From positions 53,284-117,283 of the forward strand of contig CCNC01000188.1 of NCBI GenBank assembly GCA_000824845.1: 64,000 bases of DNA, given 5' to 3'. The translations under genes were made by a program, and so were the position numbers. Positions 38,167 through 49,095 of the stretch are shown here, piece by piece (positions within the stretch are counted from its first letter, which is position 1; the number at the start of each line of letters is the position of its first letter). Source of the DNA: Mesorhizobium sp. ORS 3359. GTDB taxonomy: Bacteria; Pseudomonadota; Alphaproteobacteria; Rhizobiales; Rhizobiaceae. The notes under the pieces were generated by a model that was given only the letters and a program-made list of their open reading frames with translations, was not told the DNA's origin and made no database searches.

Positions 38167-38182
38167 TGGCACATCACTTGCG
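38167..38182 (+). promoter_or_regulatory. Sigma-54 promoter (TGGCAC-N5-TTGC)
   Basis: TGGCAC ATCAC TTGC has GG and GC ten bases apart, as required for sigma-54. It is directed at the porin gene with an unusually long leader of about 300 bases to the ATG at 38483; no other gene fits between. Confidence 0.65.
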
Positions 38183-38482
38183 TATGCAACTGTGGAAGTC
38201 GTTGTGAGGGTCTCCCACAACTGGCGGATCTAACTTTGGCGGTTGGCTCAAAAAGGGTGGATTCACAGTGCTGTATTGCAGAAATTCACATATTAATAAA
38301 TGCCAATATTATTTGCTTAATATGATTTAGCTTCATCGCCTTTGTTGTTTGGCCGTTGCCATGACTGGTTCGTCGCGCTGCGGATGGCGCAGCGCATTGC
38401 GCCTCATTTTTAGATCGCAGGGACAAGCGGAGGGTCCGCTCTTCGACGTCCTTCCTCTTTTATATGTTTGAACGGAGATCAA

Positions 38483-39637
38483 ATGAACTTCACGAGTCTT
38501 CTTCTCGGCTCAGCTGCGACCCTCATTGCCGTTTCCGATGCCCGCGCCGTCGACGCCGAGCCAGACGCGGGCGAATACGTCAAGATCTGCGACGTCTATG
38601 GCGCAGGCTTCTTCTATATCCCAGGCACCGAAACCTGCCTGCGCATCGGCGGCTATGTCCGCTATGACATCGCCTTGGGTGACGTCGGCTCGTTGGATGG
38701 GGCAAAGGCAACCGACCACGAGGACGGCAGCACCAATGCAACCTGGAAGAAGAATGCCCGCTTCACGGTGAAGACCTGGACGAACCGGGAAACCGAGTTC
38801 GGCACGTTGAAGACCTATACCGAAACCCACATGGATTTTGGTAACCTCAACGATTATTCGGATCCGGGCAGTACTCAAAACTATGCCTCCAATAGAGATC
38901 TCAGCCTGACTTTCGCCTGGGTTCAGCTTGGCGACCTTCGAATCGGTAAGGACTGGTCCGCCTTCGACATGTTTATTGGCTATCCCGGCAACGTGCTCAA
39001 TCAGACGCTCGTCCCCTACGGTGATCTCGAAACCAACGTCATCCAGTACTACTTTGACGCCGGTGACGGCTTTTCGGCCGTGGTCTCGCTCGAAGAAGGC
39101 GAAGGCGTGGCCGGCACCATCGATAGCTACGTACCGCACGTGGTCGGCGGCCTGAAATACACGCAACAGTGGGGCGCGATCACCGGTGTTGCTGCTTATG
39201 ATAGCAACTACGGATCGGTCGCCGGCAAAGTCCGCGTCGACGTCAATGTCGCCAACGAGCTGTCGCTATTCGGAATGTTCGGCTACGGCTCCAATGGCAA
39301 GCTCAACGACGATTCCACTAACGCAATCGACGCTCACGGCCGCGGCTTCTACAAAACCTGGGGCGGCAACTGGGCTTTCTGGGCCGGCGCCACTTACAAG
39401 TTCAACGAGACGACTTCGTTCAACCTTCAGGTCTCGGGTGATCAGCTCAAGAACTATGGTGTCGCTATGAATGTCGCCTATACGCTCATTCCAGATTTCA
39501 CGGTCACTGCCGAGGTCGACTATGACCACTGCGGCGACTTCGGGGTCGGCATGGTGGATCCTTCCAACGTGAACTGGACTAACGCTGACAAAAACAACAG
39601 CGTCGGCGGCATCCTGCGTTTCCAACGCTCGTTTTAA
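38483..39637 (+). CDS. Porin (alphaproteobacterial porin family)
   Basis: A 384-residue trimeric-type porin. It has a signal peptide (MNFTSLLLGSAATLIAVSDARA), the characteristic mature N-terminus with EYVKICDVYGAGFFYIPGTE then CLRIGGYVRYD (the paired Cys motif of Rhizobiales porins), and the C-terminal strand GGILRFQRSF ending in Phe. The start at 38483 has a CGGAGATCAA ribosome site. It forms a diffusion channel in the outer membrane. Its placement after a NifA/sigma-54-type promoter suggests a symbiosis-specific porin. Confidence 0.93.
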   Translation: MNFTSLLLGSAATLIAVSDARAVDAEPDAGEYVKICDVYGAGFFYIPGTETCLRIGGYVRYDIALGDVGSLDGAKATDHEDGSTNATWKKNARFTVKTWTNRETEFGTLKTYTETHMDFGNLNDYSDPGSTQNYASNRDLSLTFAWVQLGDLRIGKDWSAFDMFIGYPGNVLNQTLVPYGDLETNVIQYYFDAGDGFSAVVSLEEGEGVAGTIDSYVPHVVGGLKYTQQWGAITGVAAYDSNYGSVAGKVRVDVNVANELSLFGMFGYGSNGKLNDDSTNAIDAHGRGFYKTWGGNWAFWAGATYKFNETTSFNLQVSGDQLKNYGVAMNVAYTLIPDFTVTAEVDYDHCGDFGVGMVDPSNVNWTNADKNNSVGGILRFQRSF

Positions 39638-39969
39638 AGGACGAAGAGTTGCATCCGCTTAATTGAGCGCCGCAAGGCGAGATTGGAAGCCTCTACCACA
39701 GGCCGGATGACGTTCGAGATCCGGACATGGGGCGATTCTGCGGGCGACATTCATGCTCGGGCGCTCATACCGCGGGATGCATGAGCCTGTCGATCCTGCA
39801 AGGAAGTCCAGCGTCGCCGTCGGCTCAGATACGTCGTTGCACGTGGGTTCGTCACCGATCCGCCGCATGGCGGCGTTCGACCGTGGGGAATCCCGACCCG
39901 TCCAGCATTACTGAAACCAAGTTGCCCTCCGAAGGCAGAGATCCCAACTTCTTGTCGGGTGCGCCATTT
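39638..39969. other. Intergenic region after the porin gene
   Basis: About 330 bases, with no gene, repeat or clear terminator that I can support. Confidence 0.45.
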
Positions 39970-40368
39970 TTATACCGCCGCAGGGTCCAGCTTTATCAGG
40001 TAGTTTGGTGCCAAATACTCGAACGAAGCGTCCGCCTGTTCAAACACCGCCTTGATCATCGCGGTTACCGCATTCTGAACCGGCCCATCCCCTGCGATAA
40101 AGTCATGTGCATGGTCTATCCCAATCTCGGATATTGCCTTTTCGTGACCGGCCTTGGATTTTAGTAACGTGGCGGCGCGGTGGACGAAGCCGCCCTGGGC
40201 CTGGGCAATCCCGTCGGTTATTTCGACGATACCACCCGGACCTTCGGACCTAATGAATAAGGCCGATTTGCCTTCATAGTTTGCAGGGTCGCCATTACCA
40301 CTCTGAGCGGAAGCGGCATACGCGGTGAGGAACCGTGTCGCGAACTCGGTCAGTTCCTTGTCCTTCAT
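39970..40368 (-). CDS. Hypothetical protein (132 aa)
   Basis: Encodes a soluble 132-residue protein beginning MKDKELTEFATRFLTAYAAS and ending YLIKLDPAAV. There is no signal peptide or membrane segment. A central His-Asp region (EIGIDHAHDFIAGDGPVQ) may be functional but matches nothing I recognise. It lies 56 bases downstream of the AbiE toxin gene on the same strand and could be co-transcribed with it. Confidence 0.55.
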   Translation of the reverse strand: MKDKELTEFATRFLTAYAASAQSGNGDPANYEGKSALFIRSEGPGGIVEITDGIAQAQGGFVHRAATLLKSKAGHEKAISEIGIDHAHDFIAGDGPVQNAVTAMIKAVFEQADASFEYLAPNYLIKLDPAAV

Positions 40369-40424
40369 CTGAGGTTTGATCCGCGGTCATGCACATCCAT
40401 CCGATCAACCGGCGCAAACAGCCT

Positions 40425-41345
40425 CTAGCCACGGTTCAACACCGCCGTGAGTTGAGCCACTAGTTTCTCACGGGCTTCATGCGGGAGCTTGTCTAAATTC
40501 ATCTGCTTCCACCGCACGGCTGGCAGCGCTTCAGCACCGTCCACGTTCAGCAGCGACCAATCAGGTTCGCCACGCTTAAATCCAATTAGGAAGTCTTTGT
40601 GATCCTTTGGCATGCTTCCCACTACGGTAGCGATTAACATTTCGCGTGCGGTCAACAAATCAACAAGAGCCACAGGCTCTGCCGTCATGCCATCGAACCC
40701 TTGCTCGAACTCCTTCGCAATGTCTTTGCGGCGCGGGACAATGACCTCTGAAATCGGCCTGTCATGGCTGATGAGATAGACAACGAAGGCGCGGCGCAGA
40801 TCATCATCGATCCCTTCGTTTGCCAGCAGATCGCGAATATCGAAGAGATCACGCGGGTGCTGCCGGTCGAGCGCCGCCATTATTTTGCCCGCGTAGAGAT
40901 CGGAAAATGAGACGACATGTGTTTCGGCATATCCGAAGGCGGCTTCCACGGCGGGTGATACTGAGCGCACGGTTGGTTCAAAGACGCAGCCGCGCAAGAC
41001 CGGGGTGACTTCGATCTTAATCTGCGCATCGGGTCTTTGAACCGTCAGCTTGGTCACGATCTTTTCGCGGACATTCTCCACTTCAGTTACCCGCAGTCCG
41101 CGCAGCGCGGCGCGAATCGCTGTCGCTACGCGTTTCATTGCAGCGTCGATTGCAGCCAGTGACTCCGGTCTTGGCGCGACAGGCAGATAGGTCAGATCGA
41201 TATCAACAGACAGGCGCGGCATATCCCGCACGAAAAGGTTGATGGCTGTTCCGCCTTTCAGGGCAAATTCTTTTTCACCGGCCACGAATGGCATGACCTC
41301 GACGAGCAGTGCCACCTGGCGCTGATATTGTTCAGACAGGGGCAC
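40425..41345 (-). CDS. AbiEii/AbiGii-family nucleotidyltransferase toxin
   Basis: A 306-residue protein of the type IV toxin-antitoxin AbiE family. The nucleotidyltransferase core is visible: KGGTAINLFVRDMPRLSVDI then DLTYLP, with the GG(T/S) and DxD metal-binding motif, and later VVSFSDLYAGKIMAALDRQH with the catalytic-type lysine and the HPRDLFDI segment. Such toxins transfer nucleotides to RNA targets and cause growth arrest or phage abortive infection. Its start overlaps the end of the antitoxin gene by 14 bases. Confidence 0.9.
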   Translation of the reverse strand: MPLSEQYQRQVALLVEVMPFVAGEKEFALKGGTAINLFVRDMPRLSVDIDLTYLPVAPRPESLAAIDAAMKRVATAIRAALRGLRVTEVENVREKIVTKLTVQRPDAQIKIEVTPVLRGCVFEPTVRSVSPAVEAAFGYAETHVVSFSDLYAGKIMAALDRQHPRDLFDIRDLLANEGIDDDLRRAFVVYLISHDRPISEVIVPRRKDIAKEFEQGFDGMTAEPVALVDLLTAREMLIATVVGSMPKDHKDFLIGFKRGEPDWSLLNVDGAEALPAVRWKQMNLDKLPHEAREKLVAQLTAVLNRG

Positions 41346-42108
41346 CGATATCCTCCGGTATTGTTATGAGATATTTCGGATCGAGCTTTCCGCCCTTGAC
41401 GAGCATACGTTTGCCCGTGCCGAGATCGAGGGAACCGCGATCTATCTGGTTGAGCCAGACATGATTGTGCCGCTCGGCAAACCAGAAAAATAGCCGCTTG
41501 ACCTTAACGCTCTTGCAGTCGGCAAGAAGGCTTTGGAGCCGTTTCGGACTTAATGTACGCAGGCCGTCGACGAGCATATCAACTTGGTGAAAGCTCTCGC
41601 GGTTTGGCAACTCGTCCAGCAATTCGAGCAGCGCACGTTCGGTCGTCGAGACTTTCATAGGCCAGTCTGACGATCCCGGTAGCTCGCGTATCGAGCCAGT
41701 AGCCGATTTGAACAGAACCTGTGAGCGATGAAACCGGAACGTCTCTTTCAGGGGAAGTTTTGCAAGCCAGCTGGGGGGCGCCTTGGTGCCATATAGATGT
41801 ATCTTCGAGAGGCCGGACGCTGACACGTAGTGGCTGAATCCCTGAAGATCTAGGGCGGTGCGCCCGCCTACGATCAGATCGCTTCCGAGCAGCTTTTGCA
41901 GAGATACTATGACCTTTTCCCAGGTCAATTCGCCAAGGGGCCGCTTGTAGGTGCCACGCGCCGGCTGAACCAGCCATCCCGCCGAGACGTATTGGCTGCG
42001 CAGGCTGGTTGAATAGCCGTGACGCTCCATCCAGCCCGCATCGACAATGAGGCCCTCGGGTAAGGTGCGTTCTAGCTGGTTTAGCTTTCCGTCATTTTGC
42101 TTAATCAT
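41332..42108 (-). CDS. AbiEi-family antitoxin/transcriptional regulator
   Basis: A 258-residue partner of the AbiEii-type toxin. The N-terminus has a winged-helix region (GWMERHGYSTSLRSQYVSAG, then WLVQPARGTYKRP) that autoregulates the operon, and the middle has the AbiEi-type segment GGRTALDLQGFSHYV. The C-terminal domain (KVSTTERALLELLDELPN) fits the antitoxin family. The start at 42108 coincides with one of two identical operator-like repeats. Confidence 0.88.
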   Translation of the reverse strand: MIKQNDGKLNQLERTLPEGLIVDAGWMERHGYSTSLRSQYVSAGWLVQPARGTYKRPLGELTWEKVIVSLQKLLGSDLIVGGRTALDLQGFSHYVSASGLSKIHLYGTKAPPSWLAKLPLKETFRFHRSQVLFKSATGSIRELPGSSDWPMKVSTTERALLELLDELPNRESFHQVDMLVDGLRTLSPKRLQSLLADCKSVKVKRLFFWFAERHNHVWLNQIDRGSLDLGTGKRMLVKGGKLDPKYLITIPEDIGAPV

Positions 42109-42186
42109 ACTTAGTAAAATAGCACATATTCAAACCAAACTCAAGGTTTGCAAATGCCGCTATTTGCGTAGCCATACTTAGTAAAA
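42106..42186. promoter_or_regulatory. Two operator-like repeats of the AbiE operon
   Basis: The 14-mer CATACTTAGTAAAA occurs at 42106-42119 and again at 42173-42186. Its core TACTTAGTA is a palindrome around one base. One copy covers the antitoxin start codon and the other lies 67 bases upstream, which suits cooperative autorepression by the antitoxin. Confidence 0.65.
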
Positions 42187-43221
42187 ACCAATAACTTCAA
42201 ACCAGCTTTCCCTATGGGCCCCCTCTCCCGCGCCGATAGTCTTTTGGCCGGGTCTGCTTTCGCGATGGCGGCGAGCGTGCTGGTCAGATATGCTAAGGGA
42301 TCGACGGCACTAATGCAGATTTATGCCGACCGTCGAACTATGCCGAGCGCCTCTTCTGATGGGGACGGTCCGCGCGCGCTCCCGGCCAGTCCCAGCGGGG
42401 AAATGGTGGTCGACACTCGGCACAGTTCTCATTCTCAAAGGGCATACAGGAATTCCGCAAGCCGGTCGTTTGCTCGAAATCGCTCGGCCTTGACGCGTTC
42501 GTACGGCCTCAGCTTGCGAGGGCGGATTCCTTCAGTTCAAGATGTGCATGAAAATACGTCAGCGCCGTTTCGATCGCCTTATGGCGCCAGCCACAGGGCA
42601 ATGACAGAGCAATCGACGCCCGCCCCTGTAGCAACTCCATGGCAGCGCTGTGTCTCCTATGTCTCGATCGATATAGGAGACACACCTGTGCCATGCACAC
42701 GCTGCAGGCGACCGGGATGTCCGTAAGGTCTCGCTCTGGCTCGGACGCGCCAGCCTCCAAAGCACGGAAATCCACCTGCGGGCCGACCCGACCGAGATGC
42801 GCCGACAACCCAGATGACGCAGTATTTCCGGGCAATGGCGACGTCCCGAGCGCCCTGAAAAATCGTGACCGTCAAAATCGGTCTCGCCAACGCTAGGCGG
42901 TCAGTCAGGTAGGAAACCGCTTTGCCGGGAACCTCAGCCGTCGAGGTGGCGAAATATGCGAAGGCTGCGAAAAACTTCGGCTGCACCGCCAGTCCGAGCC
43001 TCGAACCGACCGGCTTGGCATTCACGAATTCGATGTCGGCAAACGAAAGGCTCCATTCCTTGGCCAGCGACCCGGGCGAAACACGCAGATCTCAGGAAGG
43101 TTCTAGAATCCATTTTCGGCAAAGTCTGGCTTCGAGCATCAATTTTCAGGGAGTAGGTTCATTTTTCATAGTCCCTGGCCGGTTTGAACAGGAATTCGAG
43201 AGAAGAGCCCAATTTTCATGG
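42187..43221. other. Non-coding, IS-derived looking region
   Basis: About 1 kb with only short frames lacking motifs. It contains a perfect 12-base inverted repeat at 42649-42684 (listed separately). Its mixed composition and position between the AbiE operon and a Fic-like remnant suggest accumulated fragments. Confidence 0.45.
42649..42684. repeat. Perfect 12-bp inverted repeat
   Basis: TGTGTCTCCTAT (42649-42660) and ATAGGAGACACA (42673-42684) are exact complements separated by a 12-base loop. There is no T-run after either arm, so an intrinsic terminator is unlikely; it may be abutting IS ends or a hairpin. Confidence 0.7.
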
Positions 43222-43505
43222 CGGCGGCGCCCGCACGCCGAATTCCTCTATGCCTGCGTTCCACGAACCATCGAACGGGATCTTCCCAACGAAACCGCGT
43301 TCTGCAGCGCTACGATCAGTTCCGGCAACATGTGGATGCCTTTATCGACATGCCCGAGCGGCTGATCGATCTGCTCTTCCGTTTCCTCTACCAGAACGGC
43401 GGCCAGCTATCGAACCGCGCCCGCGAAAAGGAATTCGCCGCGCTGACGAATGACGAGGCAGAGCGGATCGAGGAGATCTACGCGCAAACCTTTGGTGCCG
43501 ATTGA
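43222..43505 (+). pseudogene. Fic-like protein C-terminal remnant, frameshifted
   Basis: The translation reads RRPHAEFLYACVPRTIERDL in one frame, then after a shift near 43300 QRYDQFRQHVDAFIDMPERL followed by NRAREKEFAALTNDEAERIE to a stop at 43503-43505. This resembles the C-terminal part of Fic/DOC-type proteins found in rhizobia, but the catalytic HPFxxGNG motif is absent. The family call is from memory of the tail pattern and is tentative. Confidence 0.45.
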
Positions 43506-43716
43506 AGGCGTGATCATCGCAAGCACCGAACTTTCAGTCCGGTGATTTGACAATCTTCTTATCCCTTCCCCGCCCTCTACTCGTGCGCGCGATTTGTCGC
43601 CGCCTTATGCGCGAACTTTTCCCGCAGTTTGATCAGCAGCCGATCAGCGCCGCGGTCTGCCCGCTGCCTGAAGGCGCTTGACAAAGCGGCGCTGGCCCGG
43701 TCAATTCGCAAGCATT

Positions 43717-43815
43717 CACCAGGGGAGTCCCGGCAAGGGGCTGAGATACTGCTGGCTTTGCGGCGCAGTGACCCGTTGAACCTGATCCAGTTCATACTGG
43801 CGTAGGGACGGTGCA
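43717..43815 (+). promoter_or_regulatory. TPP (thiamine pyrophosphate) riboswitch
   Basis: The conserved THI-box parts appear in order: CACCAGGGGAGTC, GGCTGAGATACTGC, TGACCCGTTGAACCTGATCC and the closing TACTGGCGTAGGGA. It lies about 115 bases upstream of thiC. High thiamine pyrophosphate should shut down the operon, as is known for this RNA class. Confidence 0.95.
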
Positions 43816-43930
43816 AGCGCTTTGCGGGCGTTCATGCCCGAAGACTGTCTCAAGCAGGTCGACCAAAAGCGTCTTTTCATCCTTCCGGCACAGAACTGGG
43901 TCTCCAATGCAACGAGCAAAGGAGCCTCAA

Positions 43931-45775
<1,845 letters not shown>

Positions 45776-45778
45776 GCC

Positions 45779-46747
45779 ATGTGCCGCGTCCTTGTCAAAG
45801 GCGCCGGTGTGGCAGGCCTCACCGCCGCCCATGAATTGGCCGCGCGTGGTGCGTCGGTCACGGTTGCCGAAATTCGCAGCCGGATAGGCGGCAATGCCTC
45901 CTGGCTCGCCGGCGGCATGCTCGCCCCCTGGTGCGAAGGCGAAAGCGCCGAGGAGGCGGTTGTCACGCTCGGCATAACTTCGGCCGACTGGTGGGAAAGG
46001 GCACTGCCCGGACTCGTGACAAGGGCCGGCACTCTCGTTGTCGCCCATGCGCGCGACGCCTCCGAGCTTGCCCGCTTTGCGGCTCGTACGCGCAATTGTC
46101 AGTCCGTCGACGAAGAGGCGATTGCCACCCTCGAACCCGATCTTGCCGGCCGCTTCCGCCAGGGACTCTTCTTTGCCGGTGAAGCTCATCTCGATCCCCG
46201 GCGGGTTCTCGAAGCCCTCGCCGGCAAGCTCCGCGCCATGGGCGTCGTATTTCTCCTCGAGGCAGGCGAAATTGCCTGTTCCGACTTCGATCAGGTGATC
46301 GACTGCACGGGCATCGCGCGAAGCGACGACGACCTGCGCGGCGTGCGCGGTGAAATGCTGCTCCTGCGCACACGTGATGTCTCGCTTGCCCGGCCCGTGC
46401 GTCTCCTCCATCCGCGCCATCCGATCTATATCGTGCCGCGGGCCGATCATCACTTCATGGTCGGTGCGACCATGATCGAAAGCGACCACGATGGGCCGAT
46501 CACCGCCCGTTCGCTGATGGAACTCCTCAACGCGGCCTACGCACTGCATCAGGCGTTCGGCGAGGCTGAAATCGTCGAGACAGGAGTGGGCGTGCGTCCC
46601 GCCTATCCCGACAATCTGCCGCGGGTGGAGCGTTGGAAGGACAGCACGATCACGATCAACGGTCTTTACCGGCACGGTTTCCTGCTTTCACCTGCTATGG
46701 CTCAGCAGGCTGCCAGCCTTCTCTTCAATGCATCTGCCGACAATTGA
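45779..46747 (+). CDS. thiO: Glycine oxidase ThiO
   Basis: A 322-residue FAD enzyme that oxidises glycine to iminoacetate, the nitrogen and carbon source for the thiazole ring. The Rossmann motif is VLVKGAGVAGLTAAHELAAR, followed by NASWLAGGMLAPWCEGE. The C-terminus has the flavin-contact segment GLYRHGFLLSPAMAQQ. It starts three bases after the thiC stop. Confidence 0.95.
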   Translation: MCRVLVKGAGVAGLTAAHELAARGASVTVAEIRSRIGGNASWLAGGMLAPWCEGESAEEAVVTLGITSADWWERALPGLVTRAGTLVVAHARDASELARFAARTRNCQSVDEEAIATLEPDLAGRFRQGLFFAGEAHLDPRRVLEALAGKLRAMGVVFLLEAGEIACSDFDQVIDCTGIARSDDDLRGVRGEMLLLRTRDVSLARPVRLLHPRHPIYIVPRADHHFMVGATMIESDHDGPITARSLMELLNAAYALHQAFGEAEIVETGVGVRPAYPDNLPRVERWKDSTITINGLYRHGFLLSPAMAQQAASLLFNASADN

Positions 46748-46769
46748 TCTGTCGGCTTGGAGTCTAAAA

Positions 46770-46967
46770 ATGAAGCTGATCGTCAATGGTGAAGCGCTTG
46801 AGGTGGAGGCGACGACGCTCGCCGCCCTTTTGAAGGAGCTTGACTACGAGGGCGGCTGGCTCGCCACCGCGCTCAACGGCGACGTCGTGCCCGCGGCCGA
46901 ACGGGCGGAATGCCGGGTGAGCGAGGGCGACCGGATCGAAATCCTGTCGCCCATGCAGGGAGGCTAG
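46770..46967 (+). CDS. thiS: Sulfur carrier protein ThiS
   Basis: A 65-residue ubiquitin-like protein starting MKLIVNGEALEVEATTLAAL and ending in the diglycine MQGG, which is activated to a thiocarboxylate to carry sulfur to ThiG. The ATG at 46770 with TTGGAG upstream gives the correct length. It lies 22 bases after thiO. Confidence 0.95.
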   Translation: MKLIVNGEALEVEATTLAALLKELDYEGGWLATALNGDVVPAAERAECRVSEGDRIEILSPMQGG

Positions 46968-46970
46968 CCG

Positions 46971-47744
46971 ATGTTTGATCTTCTCGGGACAAATCTTGTC
47001 TCGCGCCTGCTGCTGGGCACCGCCCAATATCCTTCGCCGGCGATCCTTGCCGAAGCGGTCAAGGCATCGGGCACCTCGGTGGTGACCGCCTCGCTGCGCC
47101 GGGAAATGGCAGGCGGCAGGGGCGGCGAACAATTCTGGTCGCTGATCCGCTCGCTCGGTGTGAGGGTGCTGCCCAACACCGCCGGCTGCCATTCGGTCAA
47201 GGAAGCCGTGACGACCGCAAAGATGGCGCGCGAGGTCTTCGGCACGTCCTGGATCAAGCTCGAGGTGATCGGCAACCACGACACGCTGCAGCCCGACGTG
47301 TTCGGCTTGGTCGAGGCCGCACGCATCCTTAGCGAGGACGGTTTCGACGTATTCCCCTATACCACCGACGACCTCGTCGTCGCCGAGCGGCTGCTGGAGG
47401 CAGGCTGCAAGGTCCTGATGCCGTGGTGCGCGCCGATCGGTTCGGCGCTCGGACCGATCAACATCATGGCGCTGCGCGCGCTGCGCGGGCATTTCCCCGA
47501 CGTTCCGCTGATCGTCGATGCGGGGCTCGGACGGCCGTCGCACGCGGCAACCGTCATGGAGTTCGGCTTTGACGCCGTGCTCCTCAACACGGCGGTCGCC
47601 AAGGCTGCCGATCCGGTGGGCATGGCGCGGGCTTTCAGCAAGGCGGTCGATGCCGGTCGCGAAGCCTTCTGTTCGGGGCTGCTCGAGCCGCGCGACGTCG
47701 CCGTGCCATCGACGCCTACAATCGGCAAGGCGGTATTTTCATGA
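46971..47744 (+). CDS. thiG: Thiazole synthase ThiG
   Basis: A 257-residue TIM-barrel enzyme that builds the thiazole phosphate from deoxyxylulose phosphate, iminoacetate and ThiS thiocarboxylate. The Schiff-base lysine lies in WIKLEVIGNHDTL. The phosphate-binding and barrel segments VLMPWCAPIGSALGP and DAGLGRPSHAATVMEFGFDA match the family. It overlaps thiE by four bases. Confidence 0.96.
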   Translation: MFDLLGTNLVSRLLLGTAQYPSPAILAEAVKASGTSVVTASLRREMAGGRGGEQFWSLIRSLGVRVLPNTAGCHSVKEAVTTAKMAREVFGTSWIKLEVIGNHDTLQPDVFGLVEAARILSEDGFDVFPYTTDDLVVAERLLEAGCKVLMPWCAPIGSALGPINIMALRALRGHFPDVPLIVDAGLGRPSHAATVMEFGFDAVLLNTAVAKAADPVGMARAFSKAVDAGREAFCSGLLEPRDVAVPSTPTIGKAVFS

Positions 47745-48346
47745 AGCTCGATCCCTTCTACCTGATCGTCGACAGCGCCGCCTGGATCGAGCGGCTGGTG
47801 CCGCTCGGCGTCAGGCTGGTGCAGCTTCGCATCAAGGACATGGGCGAGGACAGGCTGCGGGCGGAAATCCGCAAGGCAAAGGCCTTGTGCGCACGACATG
47901 ACTGCCAGCTCATCGTCAACGATCATTGGCACCTCGCGATCGAGGAGCGCTGCGACTTCGTCCATCTCGGCCAGGAGGATCTGCAAACCGCCAACCTCCA
48001 GCAGATACGAGCGGCCGGCATCAGGCTCGGACTGAGCACCCACGATCATGCCGAACTGGAAACGGCGCTGGCAGCCAGGCCCGACTACGTAGCGCTTGGT
48101 CCCGTCTATCCGACCATCCTGAAGAAGATGAAATGGGCGCCGCAGGGGCTCGAAAGGGTTCGCGCCTGGAAGGACGCCGTCGCACCCATTCCGCTGGTCG
48201 CCATCGGCGGTCTCAATCCCGAGCGGCTTGATGGTGTTTTCGAGGCCGGAGCCGACAGCGCGGCGGTGGTGACGGACATAACGCTGAACCCAGATCCCGA
48301 AGCGCGCACCGCGCAATGGATCGAAAAGACGGAGGAATGGCGCTGA
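47741..48346 (+). CDS. thiE: Thiamine-phosphate synthase ThiE
   Basis: A 201-residue TIM-barrel enzyme that joins HMP-PP and thiazole phosphate. It has LVQLRIKDMGEDRL, the pyrophosphate/metal-binding LIVNDHWHLAIEER, VHLGQEDL, LGLSTHDHAELETA and VAIGGLNPERL. It overlaps thiG (ATGA) and thiD by several bases. Confidence 0.95.
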   Translation: MKLDPFYLIVDSAAWIERLVPLGVRLVQLRIKDMGEDRLRAEIRKAKALCARHDCQLIVNDHWHLAIEERCDFVHLGQEDLQTANLQQIRAAGIRLGLSTHDHAELETALAARPDYVALGPVYPTILKKMKWAPQGLERVRAWKDAVAPIPLVAIGGLNPERLDGVFEAGADSAAVVTDITLNPDPEARTAQWIEKTEEWR

Positions 48347-49095
48347 GTCAAAACCTGAATGTGCTTGTCGTTGGCGGATCGGATTCTAGCGGGGGTGCCG
48401 GAATTGCGCGCGATATCGAAACGATCTCTTCAATCGGCCTGCGCACTTGCGTTGCTGTTACCGCCGTAACGGTGCAGACGCACCACGCCGTCGGGCATAT
48501 CCGTCACATGCAACCCGGCCTGGTGGCCGATCAAATGCGGGCGGCGTTGCAGGCCAACGCGGTGGCGGCCATCAAAATCGGCATGCTCGCAACTGCGCAG
48601 ATCATCGCTGCCGTCGCCGCCGTGCTGCGCGAAAATCCGCGCACGCCGGCAATCCTCGATCCGGTGCTGGCTTCCTCGTCAGGCAGGCCGCTGCTGGAAT
48701 CGAGTGCGATCGACGTCATGAAGCGTGATCTCATGCCGCTTTGCCGCTTGGTCACGCCCAACCTCATTGAGCTGGCGGTGCTGACCGGCTCGGAATTGGC
48801 CGCGGGCGACGATGACGCGCTGCGGCAGCAAAGGCGATTGCTTGCGGAAGGGCCGCAGGCGCTGCTCATCAAGGGCGGCCACGCGGAGGGGCCGAGCTCC
48901 ACAGATATCCTGTTGAGCCGCGGCCGGGAACCCATCCGCTTCGACATGCCCAGGCTTGCCGGATCGATGCGCGGCACTGGCTGTATCCTGGCCAGCGCGA
49001 TAGCGGCGTATCTGGGGATCGGGGATTCGATCGAGAAAGCCGTGCTCCAGGCCAAGCTTCTTGTCTTCGAAAAGATTTCGAAGAACCCCGTGTGA
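48337..49095 (+). CDS. thiD: Hydroxymethylpyrimidine (phosphate) kinase ThiD
   Basis: A ribokinase-family enzyme of 252 residues from MALSQNLNVLVVGGSDSSGG. It phosphorylates HMP and HMP-P. The substrate site GGSDSSGGAGIARDI, the segment TVQTHHAVGHI, and the C-terminal catalytic motif GSMRGTGCILASAIAAYL are present. The start at 48337 overlaps the thiE stop; a GGAGG lies immediately before it, slightly close, and an upstream in-frame ATG at 48316 is possible. It is the last gene of the thi operon. Confidence 0.94.
   Translation: MALSQNLNVLVVGGSDSSGGAGIARDIETISSIGLRTCVAVTAVTVQTHHAVGHIRHMQPGLVADQMRAALQANAVAAIKIGMLATAQIIAAVAAVLRENPRTPAILDPVLASSSGRPLLESSAIDVMKRDLMPLCRLVTPNLIELAVLTGSELAAGDDDALRQQRRLLAEGPQALLIKGGHAEGPSSTDILLSRGREPIRFDMPRLAGSMRGTGCILASAIAAYLGIGDSIEKAVLQAKLLVFEKISKNPV

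Noticed and set aside
37696..38325. 209-codon open frame between the two outer-membrane protein genes
   Set aside because: No motif or ribosome site, unusual composition, and it runs across the NifA site and -24/-12 element of the porin gene.
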